Shown here: piece by piece, positions 1 to 7,482 of the stretch
Layout: the number at the start of each line of letters is the position of its first letter
Position numbering within the stretch: position 1 is the stretch's first letter
Assembly (NCBI GenBank): GCA_026770595.1
Contig: MU634733.1
Coordinates: 1 to 10,536 of the forward strand
DNA from: Ochromonadaceae sp. CCMP2298
Lineage: Eukaryota > Sar > Synurophyceae > Ochromonadales > Ochromonadaceae
DNA length: 10,536 nucleotides
Reading direction: 5' to 3'
Translations under genes and position numbers: made by a program
Notes under the pieces: generated by a model
Database searches by the model: none
Told to the model about the DNA's origin: nothing
What the model saw: the letters and a program-made list of their open reading frames with translations, nothing else

Positions 1-98
1 CTGTGGTGGCGGCCATATTCTCAGGATTCTGGAGCTCGCTCACTTTGTGAGTCACTTCGAGAAACAAATCGTGAGTGCTCTATCAATCAATTTCTACT

Positions 99-2123
99 AT
101 GGCATCAGCTACTTTAATTGTTACGTATAAGGATAGTGATCGCGGTCACTGGGCTGTCACCGAAGCTGGGGTGGCGATGATGAATAGTATCACCAGTGAG
201 GTGTACGTTATCGGTATTGCGGGCGCTATGCGTACAGGAAAGAGTTACATGATGAACCTTCTCGCCGACATATCTCTTCCGGAGAAGCAGCTCAGACTCT
301 TCGACCTCGGAGGCACGACCGAGTCCAAGACGAGGGGCGTCTGGGCGTATGCTCGCCCGGCTTATAAGGATCCCTCCAAATCCTTATTGATTCTCGACTT
401 CGAGGGTATGTTCGATACCAGTGGAGAAAGAGTTAACCCAAACTTCGACGCGCAGATCTTCCTTCTGGCTGTGTTGCTGAGCAGCTATTTCCTGTACAAC
501 ACTCAATCGACCATCGACGCTGACAAGTTGAACAAGCTTGGCTTTGTCGCCGAGGTCGGCAGCCATTTGAACACTGCCGACGAAGACGGGCACTCCTCCT
601 TCTTCCCGCAGGACTTCGCGTGGCTGGTGCGCGACTTCATGCTTGACCTGGAGGGCGACTCGGAGGACTCCTACCTGGAGAGGGCGCTGGTCAACAAGTC
701 GGGCAACGGCCAGATCGTGACGCAGGCCAACGGCATCAAAAATGCCATCAAGGACAACTTCAAGAGCCGCCACTGCATGACGCTGCCCCGGCCGCTGGAG
801 GACGGACAGTTGCTCCAGAAGGTCGACGAGCAGCCGTTCTCCTCGCTGTACGGCGCCTTCCGCTCCAAGGTGCGCGAGGTGGTGAACACGATCGTGGACA
901 CCGTCAAGCTCAAGGAGATCAAGGACGGCGCGGGCGTGAGCAGGACCCGCGTCAAGACCACCGGGCGCGAGCTCCTTGTCTACACGGAGACTCTGCTCAC
1001 CCAGCTGAACACCAGCGCAGTGTTCTGCGTGGAGGACGCCTGGGCGAGCGTGGCGCGCAAGGTCACCTCGGACGCCTTCGACGTGGCGCTGGGAGCCTTC
1101 TCAGCAGGCCTGGCGACCATGTTCAAGGACACGCCTCCGCCCACTGAGGCGCAGGCCTTCCAGGACGTTGTCGACAGACTCACCAAGGACGCACTCGCGC
1201 TGTACACTGTCACTGCCATTCAGCGCGACGACAGCTTGCTCGGCGCCGAGGCCCTCAAGACAGCGTTTGACGAGTTCGAGCAGACGTACGCCACCCAGAA
1301 CCAGCTTGCGTCCGAGAAGCTCGTGCAGGGCGTGGTGGACGGCTGGGTGGGCGAGCTGCTACTCAAGCTCGAGAACAAGAGCCCGGAGCTGAACACGCAC
1401 GGCGCCTACGAGCAGCACAAGATGACACTGCTGCAGGAGGGCCGCAAGCAGCAGGGTAAGGTGGGCACGGCCTGGAGCACCATGGAGACGCTGCTGTTGG
1501 GCCGTCTGAAGGAGGTGGACCGCGTGGCGGCGCTGAACTTCAAGCTGTCCGCGCAGGAGGTGGAGATCGCGGAGCAGGCGGCCGCCAGCAACGAGATGAG
1601 GGCTGCACAGAATAAGCTCGAGAACGACCTGCGGACCACCATGGAGGAGCAGAAGCAGCGCGAGGAGCGCTGGCAGCAGGTGCAGGCGGAGCTACAGAAG
1701 GAGCACGAGAAGGAGATGGAGGAGCAGCGCAACGCCATGTCTCAGCGCATGGACGCCATCGCCAGCGAGCACGCGGCCGCCATCCAGCGCGGCGACCTCG
1801 CGCTCGCCGAGCAGAAGGAGGATGCGCAGCGCAAGCTCACGGAGGCTATCGCTGGCATGGAGACCAAGCACACGGCCTCCATGCAGACAATGGAGGCCAA
1901 CCACCAGCGCTCCGTGCATATGATGGAGCAGTCGCAGCAGGCGCTCAAGGGCGAGATCCAGAAGGTGCGCGAGGAGTCGGAGGCGGCCGCGGCCAGACAC
2001 AAGGAGGAGCTTGACAAGAAGAGCAATGAGAGTGGCGGCGGCGGGGGCCAGCAGGTGATGTACTGGCACCCGCAGTACGGCTGGATCATGCATACCGGCA
2101 GGGGCTGGGTGCGCGTCCGGTAG
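99..2123 (+). CDS. GBP/atlastin-like large GTPase with long C-terminal coiled coil
   Basis: Single-exon reading frame of 674 residues from the ATG at 99; the frame opens further upstream only through a non-ATG codon. Seen: a G-domain with P-loop GAMRTGKS (residues 42-49, including the Arg that serves as the arginine finger in guanylate-binding proteins), a switch I Thr in KTRGVW (about residue 78), a DFEG switch II motif (100-103) and an LVRD guanine-specificity motif (176-179). Spacing closely matches human GBP1. A helical middle region follows, then an Ala/Glu/Gln-rich coiled coil (about 483-645), a five-Gly linker (646-650) and an aromatic tail with YWHPQYGW. Family knowledge: these dynamin-related GTPases hydrolyse GTP, dimerise through the G-domain and act on membranes, for example in fusion or host defence. 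No transmembrane hairpin like that of atlastins and no CaaX box is visible, so a soluble GBP-type protein is more likely. It is longer than GBP1 (592 residues) because of the coiled coil. The first few hundred bases are less GC-rich than the rest. Confidence 0.9.
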   Translation: MASATLIVTYKDSDRGHWAVTEAGVAMMNSITSEVYVIGIAGAMRTGKSYMMNLLADISLPEKQLRLFDLGGTTESKTRGVWAYARPAYKDPSKSLLILDFEGMFDTSGERVNPNFDAQIFLLAVLLSSYFLYNTQSTIDADKLNKLGFVAEVGSHLNTADEDGHSSFFPQDFAWLVRDFMLDLEGDSEDSYLERALVNKSGNGQIVTQANGIKNAIKDNFKSRHCMTLPRPLEDGQLLQKVDEQPFSSLYGAFRSKVREVVNTIVDTVKLKEIKDGAGVSRTRVKTTGRELLVYTETLLTQLNTSAVFCVEDAWASVARKVTSDAFDVALGAFSAGLATMFKDTPPPTEAQAFQDVVDRLTKDALALYTVTAIQRDDSLLGAEALKTAFDEFEQTYATQNQLASEKLVQGVVDGWVGELLLKLENKSPELNTHGAYEQHKMTLLQEGRKQQGKVGTAWSTMETLLLGRLKEVDRVAALNFKLSAQEVEIAEQAAASNEMRAAQNKLENDLRTTMEEQKQREERWQQVQAELQKEHEKEMEEQRNAMSQRMDAIASEHAAAIQRGDLALAEQKEDAQRKLTEAIAGMETKHTASMQTMEANHQRSVHMMEQSQQALKGEIQKVREESEAAAARHKEELDKKSNESGGGGGQQVMYWHPQYGWIMHTGRGWVRVR

Positions 2124-2176
2124 GAGACTGTGTGTGTGTGGGGGGGGGTTGCCGTGGAGGTACATGTACTGTTAGC

Positions 2177-2182
2177 AATAAA
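2177..2182 (+). promoter_or_regulatory. AATAAA polyadenylation signal
   Basis: A canonical AATAAA hexamer lies 54 bases after the stop codon of the GBP-like gene, following a GT/G-rich run (2130-2149). Position and sequence fit a eukaryotic polyadenylation signal. Its use is inferred. Confidence 0.5.
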
Positions 2183-2212
2183 TAACGATGATAATAATGC
2201 CAGCTGTGAACA

Positions 2213-2227
2213 GGGTTAGGGTTAGGG
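2213..2227 (+). repeat. Short telomere-type TTAGGG tract
   Basis: GGGTTAGGGTTAGGG: two full TTAGGG units after a GGG. It is short enough to be chance or a small interstitial telomeric insertion. It lies inside a 3' flank and is not a chromosome end. Confidence 0.5.
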
Positions 2228-2300
2228 CTTGTTGTGCTGTACCGTATTGTATTGGCGGGTAGATCTGCACGTGTTAGTTAGTTTAGCATTGTTAAGAATA

Positions 2301-2331
2301 GTAAGGTAGTAAGGTAGTAAGGTAGTAAGGT
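2301..2331 (+). repeat. 8-bp tandem repeat (GTAAGGTA)n
   Basis: Nearly four perfect copies of an 8-bp unit. The sequence is followed by TATCACCCTACC and then the C-rich low-complexity region. No function can be read from it. Confidence 0.85.
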
Positions 2332-2343
2332 ATCACCCTACCT

Positions 2344-3570
2344 CTAGGCTGCTGATAAGGTACCACTATTGCGACACATAAGAGCGCGTTCTCGCATGCA
2401 TGCGTCCCAAAGCGCATCGCCAGCGTGGGGCTTGGGTGCCACAGCCTCCTTGTCTCCCTCGCCCAGGGAGGCTATCCCCAACAGCGCCCCCGACTGTACT
2501 GGGAGCGCTCCAACGCGTTTGCTCTGCACCGCAACAGTCACTACCACCACCGCCCAGTCACCGCCACAGCCACCACCGCAATCACCACCGCCACAGTCAC
2601 CATTGCCACAGTCACCATCGTTATCACCACCACTACCACCCCCTGCCCCTTGCACCCGCACCAGCAGACTGCACCTGTACCAGCAGCCTGCAGAGGGGGA
2701 AGGCTGAACCCATCCGAGACAGAAGGGGAAATCGAGCCAGAGGCTGAGCCAGAGCCTGCCCCCGCTGCCCCAGCCCTTGCACCCACTGGTGCGCTGTGTC
2801 TGCGCTGGTATCTGCATCTGCATCTACTTCTACATCTGCGCCTGTGTCTGCGTCTACGCAGCGGGGGTGGTGTAAGTGGCGGTAGGCGGCGACCTGCTCA
2901 GGCAGACCCGGCTGCCGCAGCACCCCCTGCGCGCCCAACTGATCCGCCCCACCCCCATCCCCACCCCTGTCCCTATCCCCACACCATCCCCATCAGTGGC
3001 GCACATAAGCAAGTCGTACTATGGGAGGCAGTGACAGAGAGTAGGTCAGGTGTCGCTGGAGTCCAGGCGTCAGGGTGCAGCGTGGGTGCAGGAGCCGCAT
3101 GCAAGGTTGCTGTTAGCATTCACCTGCCACCCACATACTGCCCTATCCCGTGCACAGGCACTAGCACTGCACCTCGCTCTACTCCCTCTGCTGCCGCTCC
3201 CTGTACTTTCTCTCCAGCTACCTCTCCACTGCAATGGCACCTGCGCCTGCACCCGCACCGAACCACCAACACAAGGCTCGTCCGTGTTCGCCGCGGCGCT
3301 TCCCCCCCAAAGGCGCTCCAGGGCTCCCACACCCACCCCGCGCTCCTGCATCGACTATGCACCTGCCTCCACCCCACCCTTGTCCGCCCTCTGGTTCTGG
3401 CCGACTTGCAGGCAGACCATCATCCGCTCTCTCTCGAGGCGCAATCTTGTGCGACGCTCTTGGCACATCTCTCCGCCCCGAGCGGGTCTACGGATTGCCC
3501 CGGCATTGCCTTCTTACCCTCGTCTGCCTTCTTGCTCTCCATGGTCACTATGGTGTGTTCCCTTCAGGCC
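2344..3570. other. C-rich low-complexity region, no convincing gene
   Basis: This stretch is made of short biased motifs: CCACCR-type triplets and hexamers (about 2524-2645), TCTGCR/TCTACR hexamers (about 2808-2860), CCCAYC/CCCACC runs (about 2941-2996) and further C-rich tracts to 3480. It keeps several overlapping frames open on both strands. One plus-strand frame stays open from 2425 to 3714, but its first ATG is at 3541 and the translation is a His/Pro/Thr/Ala-biased string with no recognisable domain. Open frames in several registers are expected from strong base bias. I regard the region as non-coding, possibly an expanded or decayed repeat field. Confidence 0.6.
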
Positions 3571-3838
3571 TTAGACTCGGTTGCTGCGGATGCTGACCCT
3601 CGCCCTGTCTGTCCTCAGTGCTCGATCAGCAGCCTACAGAACGAAGTAGAAGTTAAAACCTCGGAGATTATCGCGACGAGGAGAGTTTGTAAGAGGACTG
3701 CGCACTCAGATTAGCGCTTACCTCTCGCAGAGTGAAATGGCGGGGGTCCTGTGTGACAGACTGACTGCACATCTCGCAGGGAGCTTCTTGCTCCTCCGTT
3801 TGAGATGTACCAGATAAAATGTTGTTTTCACTAGACAT
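3571..3838 (-). CDS. Candidate small two-exon gene with a CxxC motif (tentative)
   Basis: On the minus strand an ATG at 3838-3836 opens an exon of 39 codons (3838-3722) that ends in GAG followed by a strong donor, GTAAGC. It contains CEMC (residues 21-24), a possible half of a zinc site. A matching acceptor, TTCTGTAG after a pyrimidine-rich stretch, ends at 3634, which would give an 88-base intron. Exon 2 (3633-3571) continues in phase for 20 codons to TAA, a 59-residue product in total. The codons look more balanced than in the low-complexity DNA next to it. I recognise no family. It may be the start of a longer gene spliced differently, a remnant, or chance. The ATG lies 268 bases from that of the divergent CCR4-like gene, so a shared promoter is possible. 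Confidence 0.3.
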
Positions 3839-4106
3839 AATACACAATATTGGCGCCTTTACGATTGTGTCATACCGTTACATCAATCTCTCTCATCTTG
3901 GCTTCTTGCACTGCTGAGCGAGTGCGTTGAGCTCACAAGTGCCCCCTCAGAGCCTCAGAGAGCCTCAGAGCCTCAGATTCTCAGAGCCTCAGAGCCACAG
4001 CCAGCGACGCAGCAGCGCGACCAATGAACTGTTGCACCTCGGGGCCTACCGTTACCGACTCTCAACCGTCACCACTATAGACTGCGTCGGCAGTGGCGCG
4101 CGATCA
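3839..4106. promoter_or_regulatory. Upstream region of the CCR4-like gene with CCAAT-type boxes
   Basis: This spacer between the tentative minus-strand ATG and the ATG at 4107 is less GC-rich on its left side. It has an inverted CCAAT (ATTGG, 3849-3853) joined to a GGCGCC palindrome, and a CCAAT at 4021-4025, 82 bases before the plus-strand start. No clear TATA box is seen. Promoter function is inferred from position. Confidence 0.3.
3945..3996 (+). repeat. CAGAGCCT tandem repeat in the 5' leader
   Basis: Several copies of an 8-bp unit CAGAGCCT and its variants (CAGAGAGCCT, CAGATTCT). They lie just upstream of the CCR4-like gene and probably fall in its 5' untranslated leader. Confidence 0.7.
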
Positions 4107-7100
4107 ATGTCGGACGCACAGTTGGCCCAGCCGAGCTGCTGGGAGGGGCGCAGCTGGATACAGTGCGACGACAGCGCGCAGTACGACCCCAGGGTCAAGA
4201 GCTCCTTCAAGTTCGTGAGTTACCATGTGCTGGCCGACCAGAAGTGCGCCCTGCTGCACTACACCACCACCAAGAACTGGGAGTCGCGCTCGCATCGTCT
4301 CCTGCAGGAGCTGCTCACCTACGATGCAGACGTGGTATGCCTCCAAGACGTCGACCACTACAGCGACTGGTGGAGGCCGCAGCTGTCCACCTGGGGGTAC
4401 GACTCGATCCACAAGAAGCGCACGAGCGTGCGCGGCTTTCACCACGAGGGGGTGGTGGTGGCCTACAAGCGAGAGAGCTTCCAGCTGTTCAAGAGCCAGG
4501 CAGTCGAGCTCAACGACGCTGCGACAGAGGAGCGCGGAAGAGCCTTCAAGGAGCGTTCGAAGACCGACGACGTCGCCCTAATCGCCTTCCTACAGCCCTG
4601 GCAGAGAGACAACGTAGCCACGGCTGTGTGCGTGTGCTGCGCCATGCTCTCTGATGAGACAGGCAACGGTGACATCCGCATGGTGCAGAGTCAGTACCTA
4701 GCGAGGCAGATCGAGGTGGCTAACGGAGAGTTCCACGTGCCTGTGCTGATGGGCCTCAGCCTGCACGACCTACCCGCCTCCCTGCCCTACTCCCTGCTAG
4801 CCACTGGCCGCACACCGCTAGCAGGCCAGGTGCCCAAGAGATGCCAACCACCCCTGGGCATAGCCACCTGCCGTGGCTCTATACAGCTCAAGTGGTCCCC
4901 CCCCCCCTCCTCTATCGCCGACTCGCCTGTGCTGTGCTACCGCATATCGTGGCGGGCGGGGGGCTCGCGGATTATGGGGTTCCGGCTGCAGAAAGAGGTG
5001 GATGTGGGGGAGTGCGTGCAGTACGCAGAGCAGGTACGTTGAACGTACGTACATCGCGCACATGCGTACATTGTACGTACATTGCGATGGAACTATTGTC
5101 GTATATTCTAAACCATACGTTACACTGTTACACCTAGGTGGGCGCCGACGGAAACACCCGCATGGTCTCTCTGGACGAGCGCAAGTTCGTGATAGTGGGG
5201 CTGGTGTCGGATGTGCCTTATGAGTTCAGGGTGACGGCGGTGAACGAGCAGGGGGAGGGTGTGTGGAGCGAGGTGTCAGACCCAGTGGTGGCGGAGAATC
5301 CTGACAGGGTGAGTGCGGCATAGAGGCATAGAGGTATGTAGGTATGTAGGTATATAGGTATATAGGTATATAGGTATATAGGTATATAGGCATATAGGTA
5401 TAGAGGTGTATAGGTATATAGGTATATATGTATATATGTGTACAGGTATAGGTATACATTCTTGTTTATAAATCTCCACTCTTACCCACACCCACTCTTA
5501 CCCACACTCTTACCCACATACCACATCCCAATACAGGCTCCAGACATGCCCCACCTCGTGAACTTCCTGGCCCTGCCGGAGCTGCGCGAGATGCGCGAGC
5601 AGAAGAGCATGGGCGACGGGGACTGGAACGTGCTGGTAAGAATGCACTCGTCCGCTCCACTCATCCACTCGTCCACTCATCCACTCGTCCAACCACTCGT
5701 TGAGCACTCGTCCTACACTCGTACAACTACCGTCCTGCCCTGCTCCTACACTCCTGCCCACCTTCAGCCCTATCCCCAACTTTTCGCTATATTCTGACGC
5801 CCTCCTTTTCTTTATTTCCGCACCTGTGCCTCCGCGACACGTGCTATCTGCTATCTATCTGCTGTGCGCTATCTTTCGTGTGCTGCTGTGTGCTCAGAAC
5901 CAGTGCAAGCCCGACGTTATGCACTCGCAGACGCAGCTCACACCGAGGGGCTACGACACACACGTGCTGCCCGACGTGTCCCGCTCCAGGTAGGTGTCCG
6001 AATTACATAAAATACGTCTGTTTATCATAATTCCCTGGACCAAATCTGGTCTTTTCAACTCGAACGCGCATTCGCTAACTGGGTATTTTTCTTCTAAAAC
6101 CCATTTAATACCTAATGGTTTATCTAATTCGGACGTCTCTCAGGGCCCTGCCGCACTTTGAGAACCCCCGCAGTGGCTGGAAGGACTCCCTTGGGGGGCA
6201 GGCGGACAAGCGCATAGAGGAGGCACTGGGTAGGGAGAGGGTGCTGAAGGCATCGGTGCTGAGGGACAGAGAGGGCTTTAAAAACAAAGAGCTCGACTTC
6301 TACCACGACCAAACCCTCGACCCCCTCCACCTCGACCTCCACCCCGGGGGTGTGGATGTGGGGGCTGTGGGGGACGGGGATGGGGATGGATGGGCCCGCG
6401 AGCGTGCACGGGTGAGGGACCAGAGCAACGTCATGCTGGACTGCCGCGAGGTGCTCGACGCCCTGGGCCGCCCCAACCGCCGCCACATGCACGACCTCAA
6501 CCTGCGCAGCGCCTACAGCTCCTACGGCGTAGGCGGCGAGCCCGCGTTCACCTGCTCCGCCCCCCAGGAGAAGAACCGCCGCGGGGCGGAGTGTCTGGAT
6601 TACATATTCTATTCGAGAGACCTCTTGAGGGTGAGGCGGCTGCTGTCCTTGCCTGCGTTGAGCGATGTGAATGTGGGGGAGCGCCCGGAGGCAGCGAGCT
6701 ACAAGGCGGATCCCAGCTACGCACAGCCCTTCTTCGCCGCGGCGAGGGCTTTCGATGGGCCAGTCAGCGAGCTCCTGGGTGGTGGGAGTGGCGGGAGTGA
6801 GGGCAGCGGGGGTAGTGGGGGCTTCGTGTCCCGTGCGCAGATCGTGGAGACCAAGCGCAAACTCAAGGCGTCTCTGGCGCACTCGCACACCGCAGGCAAC
6901 ACACAGGGGCAGACCCAGACCCAGACCCAGGTGCAGAGGCAGGGGCAGCGACAGGGGCAGGGGCAGGGGGCGCAGGGCTTCTGGGGAGGACGCTGGGCCC
7001 CCCTGGCCACCTCCAACAGCCAGCGGTACAACTTCTGGCTGCCCAATGAAGCCTTCGCCTCCTCGCACCTGGCGCTCGCCGCTGAGTTCGAGCTGAATGA

Positions 7101-7137
7101 CGCCATGCTGTCCACGCAGTGGGCCCCGGCTGTCTAG
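4107..7137 (+). CDS. CCR4-like EEP-fold protein with an internal FN3 domain, probably catalytically impaired
   Basis: Five exons join in frame: 4107-5033, 5138-5308, 5537-5635, 5898-5989 and 6144-7137, giving 760 residues. All junctions are GT-AG; the first three introns are phase 0 and the last is phase 2. The N-terminal half resembles CCR4-type EEP domains: FKFVSYHVL (34-42), LLTYDADVVCLQDVDHY (69-85) and EGVVVAYKRESFQL (114-127). An FN3 domain follows (about 248-362, with LKWSPPP and ending in VPYEFRVTAVNEQGEGVWS), interrupted by intron 1. The EEP fold then resumes: LNLRSAY (548-554), EPAFT (562-566), LDYIFYS (581-587) and LPNEAFASSHLALAAEFEL (729-747). Family knowledge: CCR4/Nocturnin/Angel proteins are metal-dependent 3' RNA deadenylases or phosphatases. 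Here Asn of the first motif is His40, the metal-binding Glu is Asp81, the GDFN-type motif reads GLSLHDLP (216-223), and SDH is SSH (736-738). Only Asp582 and His738 look retained. A Gly/Ser linker (about 642-656) and a Gln-rich tract (about 684-705) look disordered. Activity loss is inferred. Confidence 0.8.
5034..5137 (+). other. Intron 1 of the CCR4-like gene
   Basis: CAG|GTACGT donor and CACCTAG| acceptor, 104 bases, phase 0. Reading through gives a stop at the third codon. It holds several copies of GTACGTACAT-like sequence (about 5043-5086). It splits the FN3 domain between its two halves. Confidence 0.85.
5309..5536 (+). other. Intron 2 of the CCR4-like gene, filled with repeats
   Basis: AGG|GTGAGT donor and AATACAG| acceptor, 228 bases, phase 0. 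Most of it is an AT-rich array of AGGTATAT-type 8-mers (about 5327-5459), then about three copies of CACTCTTACCCA (about 5476-5518) forming a pyrimidine-rich stretch before the acceptor. FN3 coding ends in the exon before it. Confidence 0.85.
5327..5459 (+). repeat. AGGTATAT minisatellite inside intron 2
   Basis: About fifteen degenerate copies of an 8-bp unit (AGGTATAT, with AGGTATGT and AGGCATAT variants). It is fully contained in the intron and so does not alter the protein. Confidence 0.85.
5636..5897 (+). other. Intron 3 of the CCR4-like gene
   Basis: CTG|GTAAGA donor and GTGCTCAG| acceptor, 262 bases, phase 0. The 5' part carries an octamer array (CCACTCGT/CCACTCAT, about 5645-5725). 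The rest is pyrimidine-rich. The upstream exon of only 33 codons (5537-5635) encodes APDMPHLVNF and a Glu/Arg-rich helix. Confidence 0.85.
5645..5725 (+). repeat. CCACTCGT octamer array in intron 3
   Basis: Eight or so imperfect CCACTCGT/CCACTCAT units close after the donor. It is different in sequence from the array in intron 2, so the two introns expanded independently. Confidence 0.75.
5990..6143 (+). other. Intron 4 of the CCR4-like gene
   Basis: TCCAG|GTAGGT donor and GTCTCTCAG| acceptor, 154 bases, phase 2. The split codon AGG restores Arg430 and joins the frame leading into ALPHFENP. It is AT-rich compared with the exons, with no tandem repeat. Confidence 0.8.
6904..6978 (+). repeat. 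CAGACC/CAGGGG hexamer repeat coding for a Gln-rich tract
   Basis: In-frame hexamers give alternating Gln-Thr, Gln-Arg and Gln-Gly pairs (about residues 683-708). The tract sits between LDYIFYS and the C-terminal SSH motif, in a loop of the EEP fold, and has probably expanded by slippage. Confidence 0.75.
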
Positions 7138-7315
7138 TATGTGCACATTTAGAACCATACATGTGTTTGCAGTTGTCAATAGTGTAACGGTAGCGATGCC
7201 ATGCTATCGACGCAGTGGACTCCCTCTGCTTGGTGTCTAGTGCCTAGCACAGGTAGAACCAGTCGCCCTCAGCCCCTTTACATAGGCATATATTTGTTTG
7301 CATTTGTGAATAGTG
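7099..7315 (+). repeat. Imperfect tandem duplication of the 3' end of the CCR4-like gene
   Basis: Unit 1 (7099-7184) holds the last codons, stop and start of the 3' flank. Unit 2 (7195-7315) repeats the order: GAYGCCATGCTR...ACGCAGTGG (coding DAMLSTQW in both), then a GTGTCTAG/CTGTCTAG match, TAGAACCA, TTTGTTTGCA/GTGTTTGCA and TCAATAGTG/TGAATAGTG. Unit 2 is longer because of insertions. It lies after the stop codon, so it is untranslated. Confidence 0.65.
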
Positions 7316-7369
7316 GCATATACCAAAGTTAGACGATAGTATTCTTAAAATGTAAAAGATTCACGCAGT
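7301..7369 (+). repeat. Dispersed repeat, copy A (see 9789-9859)
   Basis: CATTTGTGAATAGTGG, ATATACCA, a GATAGT/CAATAGT element, ATAGTATTCTTAAAATGT and a CACGCAGT-type end occur in the same order and spacing at 9789-9859, downstream of another gene. The similarity runs over about 70 bases. Confidence 0.7.
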
Positions 7370-7407
7370 GCCTCGCTTCGACCTGTTGACCATATGCTGT
7401 TTGGTAT

Positions 7408-7432
7408 GAGCATCTGAGCATCTGAGCATCTG
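7408..7432 (+). repeat. GAGCATCT octamer repeat
   Basis: Three copies of GAGCATCT, followed by a degenerate GACTATAT and GAGCATAA. It lies in the convergent spacer before the minus-strand LON-like gene's 3' end. Confidence 0.75.
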
Positions 7433-7482
7433 ACTATATGAGCATAAGTTATAGAGTCTAAACAGCCCTATTAAAAAGATCA

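Noticed and set aside
48-54. TGAGTCA, an AP-1-like site upstream of the GBP-like gene
   Set aside because: A 7-base match without other support is expected by chance.
75-98. Upstream extension of the GBP-like gene starting at GTG
   Set aside because: A eukaryotic gene is expected to start at ATG, and the ATG at 99 is the first in frame.
1692-2165. Minus-strand Leu/His-rich frame opposite the coiled coil of the GBP-like gene
   Set aside because: Leu and His runs are the antisense of Glu/Gln/Lys/Met codons in a coiled coil.
2344-2823. Minus-strand frame of 159 codons with a Gly/Asp/Cys repeat
   Set aside because: The repeat is the complement of the CCACCR tract; there is no family match or splice support.
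2425-3714. Long plus-strand open frame of 429 codons
   Set aside because: No ATG until 3541, biased His/Pro/Thr composition, no domain, and several other frames are equally open in the same DNA.
3927-4106. N-terminal extension of the CCR4-like gene from 3927
   Set aside because: It starts with TTG and encodes the CAGAGCCT repeat; the first in-frame ATG is at 4107.
6124-7179. Minus-strand frame of 351 codons opposite the last exon of the CCR4-like gene
   Set aside because: It is a mirror of a GC-rich coding exon; the plus strand carries recognisable EEP motifs and this one carries none.
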